A stretch of 64,000 nucleotides of DNA, from assembly GCA_019115745.1 (NCBI GenBank), contig DXDA01000056.1:62001-126000 (forward strand), written 5' to 3'. Both the position numbers and the translations under genes were made by a program. Within the stretch, counting starts at the first letter, position 1. Every line of letters starts with the position of its first letter. Origin of the DNA: Candidatus Alistipes intestinigallinarum (GTDB taxonomy: Bacteria > Bacteroidota > Bacteroidia > Bacteroidales > Rikenellaceae). A model generated the notes under the pieces. The model was not told the origin of the DNA. It saw only the letters and a list, made by a program, of their open reading frames with translations, and made no database searches. This document shows, in pieces, positions 1 through 7,187 of the stretch.

Positions 1-666
1 ATCGCCAAACTGAAGGAGGACCTGAAGAAGATCGACCGTCAGATGGCCGTGCAGCGCTCGAACCGCGGGTCGCTGGTGCGCGTGGCGCTGGTCGGCTATA
101 CGAACGTGGGGAAATCGACGCTGATGAACCTGATTTCGAAGAGCGACGTCTTTGCGGAGAACAAACTCTTCGCCACGCTGGACACGACGGTCCGGAAGGT
201 GGTCTTCGACAACCTTCCGTTCCTGCTTTCGGATACGGTGGGCTTCATCCGCAAGTTGCCGACGGAGCTGATCGAGTCGTTCAAGTCGACGCTCGACGAG
301 GTGCGCGAGGCGGACCTGTTGATTCATGTGGTGGACATCTCGCATCCGCAGTTCGAGGATCAGATCGCGGTGGTGAAACAGACCCTGCAGGAGATCGGGG
401 CCGGGGACAAGCCGGTTTACCTGGTCTTCAACAAGGTGGATGCCTATACGTGGGTCGAGAAGGCCGAGGACGATCTGACGCCGGCCACGCGCGAGAACCT
501 TTCGCTGGACGATCTGAAACGGAGCTGGATCGCACAGGCCAATACGCCGTGCATTTTCCTCTCGGCGTTGCAGCGGCTCAACCTGGAAAAATTCCGCTCG
601 GATCTGTACGGTATGGTGCGCGAGATTCATGCCGGGCGTTATCCGTTCAACAATTTCCTCTATTGA
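1..666 (+). CDS. hflX: GTPase HflX, 5'-truncated by window edge
   Basis: HflX is a ribosome-associated GTPase that splits stalled or hibernating ribosomes. The frame is open from base 1, so the N-terminal half lies outside the window; about 221 residues remain against a usual 380-430. The visible part begins in the linker helix and continues with the G domain: P-loop GYTNVGKST, the G3 motif DTVGFI and the NKVD specificity motif, followed by the HflX-typical stretch DTTVRKVVF. The stop at 664-666 is followed 19 bases later by upp on the same strand, suggesting co-transcription. The family call is secure; only the start is missing. Confidence 0.95.
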   Translation: MAKLKEDLKKIDRQMAVQRSNRGSLVRVALVGYTNVGKSTLMNLISKSDVFAENKLFATLDTTVRKVVFDNLPFLLSDTVGFIRKLPTELIESFKSTLDEVREADLLIHVVDISHPQFEDQIAVVKQTLQEIGAGDKPVYLVFNKVDAYTWVEKAEDDLTPATRENLSLDDLKRSWIAQANTPCIFLSALQRLNLEKFRSDLYGMVREIHAGRYPFNNFLY

Positions 667-685
667 CCAACCAACAACCGTAATT

Positions 686-1342
686 ATGACACTTCACGTT
701 CTTTCCCAACAGAACACCGTACTGAACAAGTTCATTGCGCAGATCCGCGACCGTGAGATCCAGAAGGATTCGATGCGTTTCCGGCGGAATATGGAGCGGA
801 TCGGCGAGATCACGGCCTACGAGATTTCGAAGGCGTTGCACTACCGGCCCCAGGTTGTCGAGACGCCGCTTGGCGAGGCGACCGTGGAGATGATCGACGA
901 TCAGTTGGTGATTGCGACGATTCTCCGGGCGGGGCTTCCGTTTCACCAGGGGTTCCTGAACTATTTCGACGATGCGCAGAACGCCTTTGTGTCGGCCTAC
1001 CGCAAGAGCACGAAGGACGGGAAGTTCAAGGTGAAGGTGGAGTATATCTCGTGCGGAAGTCTGGAGGGCAAGACGCTGCTGCTGGTCGACCCGATGCTGG
1101 CGACGGGATCGTCGCTGGTGCTGACCTATAATGCGCTGTGCGAGAAGGGCGGGACTCCGGCCTGCACGCACGTGGCGGCGGTGATCGCCAGCGAGCAGGG
1201 TGTCGACTACGCGATGAAACACATGCCGCACCAAACGACGACGATCTGGACGGCCGTGGTCGATGAGGAGCTGACTTCGCGCTCGTATATCGTTCCGGGG
1301 ATCGGGGATGCGGGCGACCTGGCTTACGGGGAGAAAATCTGA
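686..1342 (+). CDS. upp: Uracil phosphoribosyltransferase
   Basis: This cytoplasmic enzyme makes UMP from uracil and PRPP (pyrimidine salvage). The 218-residue product has the type-I phosphoribosyltransferase PRPP loop LLLVDPMLATGSSL at residues about 131-144 and the RAGLPFHQGF region near residue 81. I chose the ATG at 686 (MTLHVLSQ) because family alignments start here; the same frame is open upstream from 629, but that part overlaps hflX and looks non-coding. It sits between hflX and a membrane sulfatase-fold protein, with only a 6-base gap to the latter, so the three probably form one transcript. Confidence 0.95.
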   Translation: MTLHVLSQQNTVLNKFIAQIRDREIQKDSMRFRRNMERIGEITAYEISKALHYRPQVVETPLGEATVEMIDDQLVIATILRAGLPFHQGFLNYFDDAQNAFVSAYRKSTKDGKFKVKVEYISCGSLEGKTLLLVDPMLATGSSLVLTYNALCEKGGTPACTHVAAVIASEQGVDYAMKHMPHQTTTIWTAVVDEELTSRSYIVPGIGDAGDLAYGEKI

Positions 1343-1348
1343 CGGGCG

Positions 1349-3190
1349 ATGAAGCGGAAGATCGGGTTTGTTCTGGCTGCGTTTGCAGCCACGGTCGTGT
1401 TGATGGCGCTCCAGAAGCCTGTTTTCATGGCGTGGTATGCCGTGGAGGCTTCGGGTGTGGGCTTCGGCGGATGGCTGGCGGTGCTGGGACACGGGCTGTC
1501 GCTGGATCTGACCGTGGCGGGCTATGTGACGGCCCTGCCGCTGCTCGTGACGCTCGCAACGCTGTGGGTGCGCCTTCCGGAACGGCTCTGGCGGGGAATC
1601 CTGACGGGGTATTTCGCGCTGGTAGCCGTTTTCACGGCGGTGATCTTCGCCGTGGACGTGGCGCTTTACGAACATTGGGGCTTCCGCCTGGACTCCACGA
1701 TCCTGATCTATCTGGCCGATCCGAAGGAGGCGATGGCGAGTGTCGATTTCTGGCTTGGGGTGCGGCAGACGCTGCTGGCGGCGGTCTATGCGGGATTGAT
1801 GATCGTGCTCTACCGACAGGTGCTGCGGCTTTTCGACGGCGAACCGACGGGCTGGCGCGTGGCGATTCCCGGAAGCCTGGTGATGCTTCTGCTGGCGGGC
1901 TTCGACTTCCTGGCCATCCGTGGCGGTACGGGGGCTTCGACGGCCAACGTCTCGAAGGTCTACTTCAGCTCCACGATGTTCCTGAACCATGCGGCGATCA
2001 ACCCTGTTTTTTCGTTCCTTTCGAGCCTGGGCGACCAGAATACGGACTACGCTTCGGAATACCCCTTCTATGGGGAGCCGGAACGGGCAGCCCGCTTCGA
2101 GTCGCTTCGCGGCAATGCCCCGGAGGCTGCCGCCCCGACGGAACGGCTTCTGAAGAGCGATCGTCCGAACGTGGTGCTGGTGATCCTGGAGAGCTTCGCA
2201 CGCACGGTGATGGACGAGACGGTGAACGGCGAGGCCGTCATGCCGAACATGCAGCGTTGGAAGGAGGAGGGCCTCTGGTTCGAGAACTTCTTTGCCAATT
2301 CGTACCGTACGGACCGCGGGGAGGTTGCGATCCTGAGCGGCTTCCCGGCCCAGACGCACCTGTCGATCATGAAACTCCCGGCCAAGAGCCACAACCTGCC
2401 GTCGGTGGCGCGTACGCTGGGCGCTGCGGGCTATGCGACGAGTTTTTCGTACGGCGGGGACCTGAACTTCACGAACCAGGCCTCGTACATGTACGCGACG
2501 GGCTGGCAGGAGCTGATCTGGCAAAAGGACCTTCGGTTCAATGCCCGGCCTTCGGACTGGGGTTACGACGACGCGCTGATGTGCGACTGGTTCGCCGACC
2601 GGGTGATCTCGCTGGATAAGGCGGGCGAACCCTTCCTGGCGGGTCTGCTGACGCTCAGCAGCCATAAACCCTTCGACGTTCCCTACTCGAAGTTCGAGGA
2701 TCCGGTGCTGAATGCCATGGCCTTTTCGGACGACTGCGTGGGTCGGATGCTCGACCGGTTGAAGGCCTCCCCGGCGTGGGAGAACCTGCTGGTGGTGCTG
2801 GTTGCCGACCACGGCTACCCCTACCCGCGGACACTGACCTACAACGAACCGCTGCGCCACCGAATCCCGATGATTTGGACGGGCGGTGCGGTGGCGGAGC
2901 CCCGGGTGGTGACGACCTACGCTTCGCAGATCGACCTGGCCGCGACGCTGCTGGGACAGTTGGGGCTTTCGCACGCCGATTTCGATTACAGCAAGGATAT
3001 TTTTGCTCCGGCACCTCCGCGGAAATTTGCCTACTATACGTTCAACGACGGTTTCGGCGTGGTCGATTCGCTGGGAGCCGCGGTTTGGGACGCCACGGGC
3101 AACCAGGTGGTGACGGCGACGAATCCCGAGTTGCTGGATGTGGGCCGGACGATGCTGCAGACGACCTATACGGACATCGGTCGCCGGTGA
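1349..3190 (+). CDS. LtaS/EptA-like membrane sulfatase-fold transferase
   Basis: The 613-residue protein has about five N-terminal transmembrane helices (residues roughly 5-190) and then a periplasmic alkaline-phosphatase/sulfatase-fold domain from about residue 270. Visible motifs are VLVILESF (metal-binding Glu), the segment SYRTDRGE that carries the likely threonine nucleophile, and LVADHGYP (metal Asp/His). The layout matches the LtaS-type phosphoglycerol transferase branch. Bacteroidales do not make lipoteichoic acid, so the acceptor is more likely a lipid, capsule or LPS component; that is inference. No terminator is obvious immediately after the stop; the next gene has its own promoter. 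A sulfatase-family annotation is safe, the substrate is not. Confidence 0.85.
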   Translation: MKRKIGFVLAAFAATVVLMALQKPVFMAWYAVEASGVGFGGWLAVLGHGLSLDLTVAGYVTALPLLVTLATLWVRLPERLWRGILTGYFALVAVFTAVIFAVDVALYEHWGFRLDSTILIYLADPKEAMASVDFWLGVRQTLLAAVYAGLMIVLYRQVLRLFDGEPTGWRVAIPGSLVMLLLAGFDFLAIRGGTGASTANVSKVYFSSTMFLNHAAINPVFSFLSSLGDQNTDYASEYPFYGEPERAARFESLRGNAPEAAAPTERLLKSDRPNVVLVILESFARTVMDETVNGEAVMPNMQRWKEEGLWFENFFANSYRTDRGEVAILSGFPAQTHLSIMKLPAKSHNLPSVARTLGAAGYATSFSYGGDLNFTNQASYMYATGWQELIWQKDLRFNARPSDWGYDDALMCDWFADRVISLDKAGEPFLAGLLTLSSHKPFDVPYSKFEDPVLNAMAFSDDCVGRMLDRLKASPAWENLLVVLVADHGYPYPRTLTYNEPLRHRIPMIWTGGAVAEPRVVTTYASQIDLAATLLGQLGLSHADFDYSKDIFAPAPPRKFAYYTFNDGFGVVDSLGAAVWDATGNQVVTATNPELLDVGRTMLQTTYTDIGRR

Positions 3191-3191
3191 A

Positions 3192-3258
3192 AATACCGCA
3201 TTTTAGGTATTGCGGCGCGGGCTTGCCGGAGGTATATTTGCGACGGACGAAAAATACC
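3192..3258 (+). promoter_or_regulatory. Promoter with palindromic half-sites upstream of the hemerythrin-LuxR gene
   Basis: A Bacteroidetes -7 box TATATTTG lies at 3233-3240, with a TTG -33 element at 3210-3212 and 20 bases between them. Just upstream and overlapping the -33 is a perfect inverted repeat, AATACC (3192-3197) and GGTATT (3206-3211), centred 8 bases apart. A further GGTAT at 3231-3235 overlaps the -7 box and another AATACC lies at 3253-3258, in the predicted leader. Four half-sites around one promoter suggest an operator, possibly for autoregulation by the LuxR-type product; this is inference from position. Confidence 0.6.
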
Positions 3259-3265
3259 TGTTTCT

Positions 3266-4192
3266 ATGTATAAATCCGGAGGATATGGCGGTGAGGACCG
3301 CATGTGCGACCTGGTCTGCGACCGTTATGCGGTGCTGCAGGTGATGAGCCGTTTCGGCATTGCGCTGGGCTTCGGGGACAAGACGATCGCGGAGGTCTGT
3401 GCGGACAACCGGGTCGATACGGCGACGTTCCTGGCTGTCGTGAACCTGCTGATGAACTTCGGCAACGGCGAGGAGTTGGCCGGGGAGGTCTCGGTGCGGG
3501 CGCTGACCGACTACCTGCACAATTCGCACGGCTATTTTCTGGACTTCCGGCTTCCGGCCATCCGCCGCAAACTGATCGAGGCGGTGGACTGCTCGCAGAG
3601 CGACGTATCGTTCGCCATCATGCGTTTTTTCGACGAATACGTGGCCGAGGTCCAGCGGCATATGGATTACGAGGAGAAGAGGGTTTTCCCCTATGTGGAG
3701 TCGCTGCTCGCAGGGGAGAAGAACACGACCTACTCGATGGAGATCTTCCGCCGTCAGCACGACCAGGTGGACGCGAAGCTGCGCGAGTTGAAGAATATCA
3801 TCATCAAATACTACCCTTCCGGAAGTACAAACCAACTGAACGGCGTGCTGTTCGACATCTTCACGTGCGAGCAGGAGCTGGCGTCGCACAACGCCGTGGA
3901 GGACGAGATCTTCATTCCGGCCGTTGAGCGGCTGGCGGCGACGGGCCTGCGGACGGCGAAACCCGAACCGTTGAGCACGCGGGAGAAGGAGATCATCGTC
4001 TGCGTGGTGAAGGGTATGACGAACAAACAGATCGCCGATGCACTCTGCATCTCGGCGCATACGGTCATCACCCACCGGCGAAACATCGCCGCGAAGCTGC
4101 AGATCCACTCGGCGGCGGGTCTGACGATCTACGCCATCGTGAACAAACTGGTTGAACTCTCCGAGATCAAGGAGACGCTGCCCGAATCATAA
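3266..4192 (+). CDS. RIC-type diiron hemerythrin protein with C-terminal LuxR HTH
   Basis: The 308-residue protein has three parts. Residues about 20-62 resemble the ScdA/YtfE N-terminal domain (DUF542-like). Residues about 80-225 form a hemerythrin-like four-helix bundle with all six diiron ligands of the RIC family in matching spacing: His88, His132, Glu136, His165, His208, Glu212. Residues about 235-298 form a LuxR/GerE helix-turn-helix (LSTREKEIIVCVVKGMTNKQ). RIC proteins repair iron-sulfur clusters damaged by nitric oxide or oxidants; the DNA-binding fusion suggests a diiron sensor-regulator instead. A second ATG at 3302 follows a GGAGG-like site and could be the true start. Seven bases separate it from the metal exporter gene. 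Confidence 0.85.
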   Translation: MYKSGGYGGEDRMCDLVCDRYAVLQVMSRFGIALGFGDKTIAEVCADNRVDTATFLAVVNLLMNFGNGEELAGEVSVRALTDYLHNSHGYFLDFRLPAIRRKLIEAVDCSQSDVSFAIMRFFDEYVAEVQRHMDYEEKRVFPYVESLLAGEKNTTYSMEIFRRQHDQVDAKLRELKNIIIKYYPSGSTNQLNGVLFDIFTCEQELASHNAVEDEIFIPAVERLAATGLRTAKPEPLSTREKEIIVCVVKGMTNKQIADALCISAHTVITHRRNIAAKLQIHSAAGLTIYAIVNKLVELSEIKETLPES

Positions 4193-4199
4193 ACAAGCC

Positions 4200-5123
4200 A
4201 TGACACGCGAATCGGAACATCCTCATCACACCCATTCCCACCACCACGCCCACAGCCATACGCTGACATCGCTGAACAAGGCCTTTTTGTGGGGTATTGC
4301 CCTGAATGCGGGCTTTGTCGCCGTGGAGTTCGCCGTGGGACTCTGGTACGGCTCGATGGGGCTGCTCTCCGATGCGGGCCACAACCTCTCGGATGTGGCG
4401 AGCCTGTTGCTGGCAATGCTTGCCTTCCGGCTGGCGCAGGCGCACGCAACCCCGAAATATACCTACGGCTACAAGAAGAGCACGGTGCTGATTTCGCTGC
4501 TCAACTCGGTGATCCTGCTGATCGCCGTGGGGGTGATCATCGCCGAGAGTATCGGCCGGATGCTGCACCCCGAGCCGGTTGTCGGCGGGGCGATTGCCTG
4601 GACGGCGGGCATCGGCGTCGTGGTCAACGGCTTTACGGCGTGGCTCTTCCTGAAGGACAAGGAGCGGGATCTGAATGTCAAGGGTGCCTATCTGCACATG
4701 GCTGCCGACGCCCTGGTGTCGGTCGGGGTGCTGGTTTCGGGTGTCGTGATTTCCTGGACGGGCTGGACGCTGATCGACCCGATCGTAGGGCTGGCCGTTG
4801 CGGGGGTGATCGTGGCTTCGGTGTGGTCGCTGACACGCGACAGCCTGCGTCTGTCGCTCGACGGGGTCCCTGCGGGGATCGACGTCGCGGAGCTGGAACA
4901 GCGAATGCGAGCCGTCCCGGGTGTGCAGGCAGTTCACCATATCCATGTCTGGGCGCTGAGCACGACCGAGAATGCCCTGACGGCGCATGTCGTGCTGGCG
5001 GACTTTTCGGAGTTGGAGCGAATCAAACGCGCCTTGAAGTCCGAGGCGGCCCATTCCGGCATCTCCCACGCCACGCTGGAGTTCGAGACTGCATCGGAAC
5101 GCTGTGCCGATCTTTGCGACTGA
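4200..5123 (+). CDS. Cation diffusion facilitator metal exporter
   Basis: This 307-residue inner-membrane antiporter of the CDF family (CzcD/ZitB branch) exports Zn2+ or related divalent metals. It begins with a His-rich segment (residues about 7-22, repeated HxH), followed by six predicted membrane helices. Metal-site motifs are LLSDAGHNLSD in TM2 and HMAADALVS in TM5. A cytoplasmic C-terminal domain from about residue 215 contains VHHIHVW. The ATG at 4200 was chosen because the frame extension from 4152 overlaps the upstream regulator. The 7-base gap to the hemerythrin-LuxR gene indicates an operon, so a role in iron or zinc balance under redox stress is possible. Confidence 0.9.
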   Translation: MTRESEHPHHTHSHHHAHSHTLTSLNKAFLWGIALNAGFVAVEFAVGLWYGSMGLLSDAGHNLSDVASLLLAMLAFRLAQAHATPKYTYGYKKSTVLISLLNSVILLIAVGVIIAESIGRMLHPEPVVGGAIAWTAGIGVVVNGFTAWLFLKDKERDLNVKGAYLHMAADALVSVGVLVSGVVISWTGWTLIDPIVGLAVAGVIVASVWSLTRDSLRLSLDGVPAGIDVAELEQRMRAVPGVQAVHHIHVWALSTTENALTAHVVLADFSELERIKRALKSEAAHSGISHATLEFETASERCADLCD

Positions 5124-5271
5124 AATTCTGTCAGATGATTGCCATCCGCCGGGGAGCGGCGCAATTCCAATCCGAACAGTTGGGGTTGGATTTGTTTTTC
5201 TCGGGGGAGGCACCGATTTTTGCACCCATCAGGTGATGAATTCGAATTTGTGGGTGTGACGCAACTTCTCA

Positions 5272-5302
5272 GGCCGACTTGAAAACAAGTCGGCCGTTTT
5301 TA
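5272..5302 (+). terminator. Intrinsic terminator after the CDF exporter
   Basis: A perfect 10-bp stem, GGCCGACTTG (5272-5281) and CAAGTCGGCC (5286-5295), encloses an AAAA loop and is followed by GTTTTTA. The T-run is on the + strand only, so it ends the regulator/exporter transcript; the hairpin also lies 3' of yidD on the other strand. The 148 bases between the exporter stop and this hairpin hold no convincing gene. The stem core GGCCGACTT recurs in the rpmH terminator at 24739. Confidence 0.85.
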
Positions 5303-5334
5303 TTGTGCTGCATGGCGATTGGGTACTCGGGGAA

Positions 5335-5595
5335 TTACGGGACGGGATCGTATCCGCTTCCGCCCCAGGGGTGGCATTTTGCCAATCGGCGGATGGTGAG
5401 CCAGAGCCCCTTGACGGGCCCGTATTTACGGAGCGCTTCGAGCGCATATTGCGAACAGGTGGGTGTGAACCGGCACGAAGGGGGTGTCAGCGGCGAGATG
5501 CAGAGCTGGTAGAACCTGACGAGCAGGATCAGCGGCAGGACGCAGATCCGCTTACAGCTCTTTAGCAACCGATTCCAGAATCCGTCGGACGGCAT
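5335..5595 (-). CDS. yidD: Membrane protein insertion efficiency factor YidD
   Basis: YidD is a small membrane-associated protein (86 residues) that aids YidC-dependent insertion of inner-membrane proteins. The family signature is plain: a hydrophobic N-terminal segment ([12 protein letters not shown]), then [19 protein letters not shown] and the C-terminal [14 protein letters not shown] chose the ATG at 5595 (MPSDGFW); the frame is open further upstream, but that part is the other reading frame of rnpA. It overlaps the 3' end of rnpA by 44 bases, so the two are translationally linked, as in many bacteria. Confidence 0.93.
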   Translation of the reverse strand: MPSDGFWNRLLKSCKRICVLPLILLVRFYQLCISPLTPPSCRFTPTCSQYALEALRKYGPVKGLWLTIRRLAKCHPWGGSGYDPVP

Positions 5596-5923
5596 GGGCG
5601 ATGGTTTTGGCGGAGAGGGTCTCCTTCGAGGAGTAGATGAGGGCCAGATCGAGGTTGAGCGGTGTCCCGGCATCGGTCAGGATCTGTTTTTGGAGCCGAT
5701 ATGCCTCCTTGGTTCTGCGGCGCACGAGGTTGCGCTTGTTGGCGCGTTTGTGGAACTTCTTGGGGACCGAGAAGAGCACTTCGACGGAGCGTTCGGTATC
5801 GGGTTCCGCAAACCAGACATACCGGAACGGGAATATGAATCCGCTCTCTCCGGATTCGAAGAGTCGGCGCACCGCTCCCAGTGAGCGAAGCCTTTCGTTT
5901 CTGGAGAGTGAGTGTGCGGACAT
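5552..5923 (-). CDS. rnpA: Ribonuclease P protein component
   Basis: The 123-residue basic protein is the protein subunit of RNase P, which matures tRNA 5' ends. It shows the opening [17 protein letters not shown], the central [24 protein letters not shown] (the RNR signature) and a helical C-terminus. It is separated from rpmH, which sits alone near 24.5 kb, so the usual dnaA-rpmH-rnpA arrangement is broken here. Upstream is the HemD-like gene on the same strand, separated by a 364-base repetitive spacer. No promoter is obvious in that spacer. Confidence 0.93.
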   Translation of the reverse strand: MSAHSLSRNERLRSLGAVRRLFESGESGFIFPFRYVWFAEPDTERSVEVLFSVPKKFHKRANKRNLVRRRTKEAYRLQKQILTDAGTPLNLDLALIYSSKETLSAKTIAHAVRRILESVAKEL

Positions 5924-6287
5924 TTTTTTGAGGTTTTATGGGTTTCCCGGAATGTTTTTGGGATGATCCGGAGGTCGGGTAATTGCCTGTTTTGCTGTCG
6001 TTTTTCGAGGCCGGGGTGTACGGAGCCGGTCGGATTTTATGAAGGTTTTCTGCCGCCTGCTTGCCGGTTTTCGAGGTCTGGCTGTGCGAGGGTCTCTTGT
6101 CGCTTGGTCTGACTTTTATGGAGGCTTTTTGCCGTGTGCCGTGTGTCGTTTGCCGTGTGTCGTTTGCCGCCTGCCGCCTGCCGCCGACCCTCTCTGCCTG
6201 CCCCTGCTGCCTGTCTCTGCTGCCCGCTCGCTTTGCCAGCCACCTTCTGCCCCCCCCTCTTCACTCCACCCGGGGGCGGAATCCGGT
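5924..6287. repeat. Gene-free repetitive spacer between hemD-like gene and rnpA
   Basis: This 364-base stretch has no gene I can support. Two diverged direct copies of a roughly 55-68 base unit lie at 6001-6054 and 6067-6134; both begin with TTTTCGAGG, contain TTTTATG and end with GCCG. They are followed by short iterations of TGCCGTGTGTCGTT and CCGCCTG (6130-6185), and then a pyrimidine-rich tract ending in eight C residues at 6250-6257. In the transcript of the flanking minus-strand genes the tract reads as G8 followed by purine-rich RNA. Confidence 0.7.
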
Positions 6288-7154
6288 CTATTTGCCGGAA
6301 TCCGCAGCCGTTGTGCGTCGAGTCCGGCTTTTTTTGGCCAATTTATGCTGTTGTGTCCGGATGAACTCCTCTTTGCGCGCGTCGGCGACCAGTTCCACGG
6401 GGGCGATCTCCTCGCCTTTCCGGACCTTCTGGATGAGGAGGTCGATCGCCTTGACCATCGAGGGAGCCTCGGGCGTGGGGGCATTGGCCAGTACGTTGAT
6501 TCCGGCTTCGAGAGCGGCTTTGAGCGGACCCTCTCCGAAGACGGCGACGGGCGGGAGCCCTTCGGTTCCGAACTTCTCGACGAGGGCCTTCACATCCGAA
6601 GGGGAGTAGAGGGCCAGCAGGTCGTACTCCTCCATCTTGAGGGCTTTGAGGTCGCTGGCGACGGTCCGGGCGAGGATCACGGGATCGACGGCGAGTTTGA
6701 GTTTTGCGAGCGTTTCGGGGAGCTCGGGTTTATGGGGTTCGCTCAGGGCGAGGAGGAACTTCTCCTCCTTGTGTTTGATAATGAGTTCGACGAGGGAGGT
6801 AAAGGAGCCGTCGGCGAAGGAAATTTTGCGTTTCCGGTATACGATGTACTTCTGGAGGTAGAGGGCGACGGCCTCGGTCTGACAGATGTACTTCATGGTT
6901 TCGGGGACGGAGATACGCGCCTCTTCGCAGATGTGGAAGAAACTGTCCACGGTGGTCCGGGATGTGAAGATGACCGCGGAGTGCGAGAGGATCTCGACAC
7001 GTTGCGCTCTGAACTCCTTCAGGGATACGCCTTCTACCCGGATGAAGGGCTTGTATGCGACCTCCACCTGGTATTTCTGAGCCAGTTCGTAGAACGGCGA
7101 CTTTTCGATGACAGCGGGCCTGGGCTGCGAAACCAATACGCTCTTTACTTTCAA
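6288..7154 (-). CDS. Uroporphyrinogen-III synthase-like (HemD family) protein
   Basis: The 288-residue protein fits the HemD family: two alternating Rossmann-like halves, starting KSVLVSQPRP, with VIFTSRTTVDSFFHI in the first half and LLALYSPSDVKALVEKFG in the second. HemD closes hydroxymethylbilane to uroporphyrinogen III. In Bacteroidales this family member is found next to DUF4271, rnpA and yidD as here, and many gut species lack a full haem pathway, so true synthase activity is uncertain. The C-terminal tail (about 30 residues, Lys/Arg-rich) extends beyond the family core. A possible -7 box TACCTTTG lies at 7240-7247 inside the upstream gene. Confidence 0.8.
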   Translation of the reverse strand: MKVKSVLVSQPRPAVIEKSPFYELAQKYQVEVAYKPFIRVEGVSLKEFRAQRVEILSHSAVIFTSRTTVDSFFHICEEARISVPETMKYICQTEAVALYLQKYIVYRKRKISFADGSFTSLVELIIKHKEEKFLLALSEPHKPELPETLAKLKLAVDPVILARTVASDLKALKMEEYDLLALYSPSDVKALVEKFGTEGLPPVAVFGEGPLKAALEAGINVLANAPTPEAPSMVKAIDLLIQKVRKGEEIAPVELVADARKEEFIRTQQHKLAKKSRTRRTTAADSGK

Positions 7155-7187
7155 CGTTACGAATGTTTAGGTTTGTCTTACGTGGGA

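Noticed and set aside
647..2974. A 775-codon open frame on the minus strand
   Set aside because: It is antisense to upp and the membrane sulfatase-fold gene and has Arg/His/Gln-rich composition without recognisable motifs.
3196..3215. CCGCA...TGCGG hairpin after the membrane sulfatase-fold gene as a terminator
   Set aside because: The stem is only 5 bp with no T-run; the overlapping AATACC/GGTATT palindrome and promoter elements explain the region better.
5124..5271. A short gene after the CDF exporter
   Set aside because: No start codon with a credible frame, promoter or recognisable product; the segment is best read as a 3' untranslated region leading to the terminator.
5924..6287. Possible CRISPR-like array because of short iterated units
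   Set aside because: The units differ in length, are only 7-14 bases or badly diverged, and have no regular spacers; no cas gene is present.
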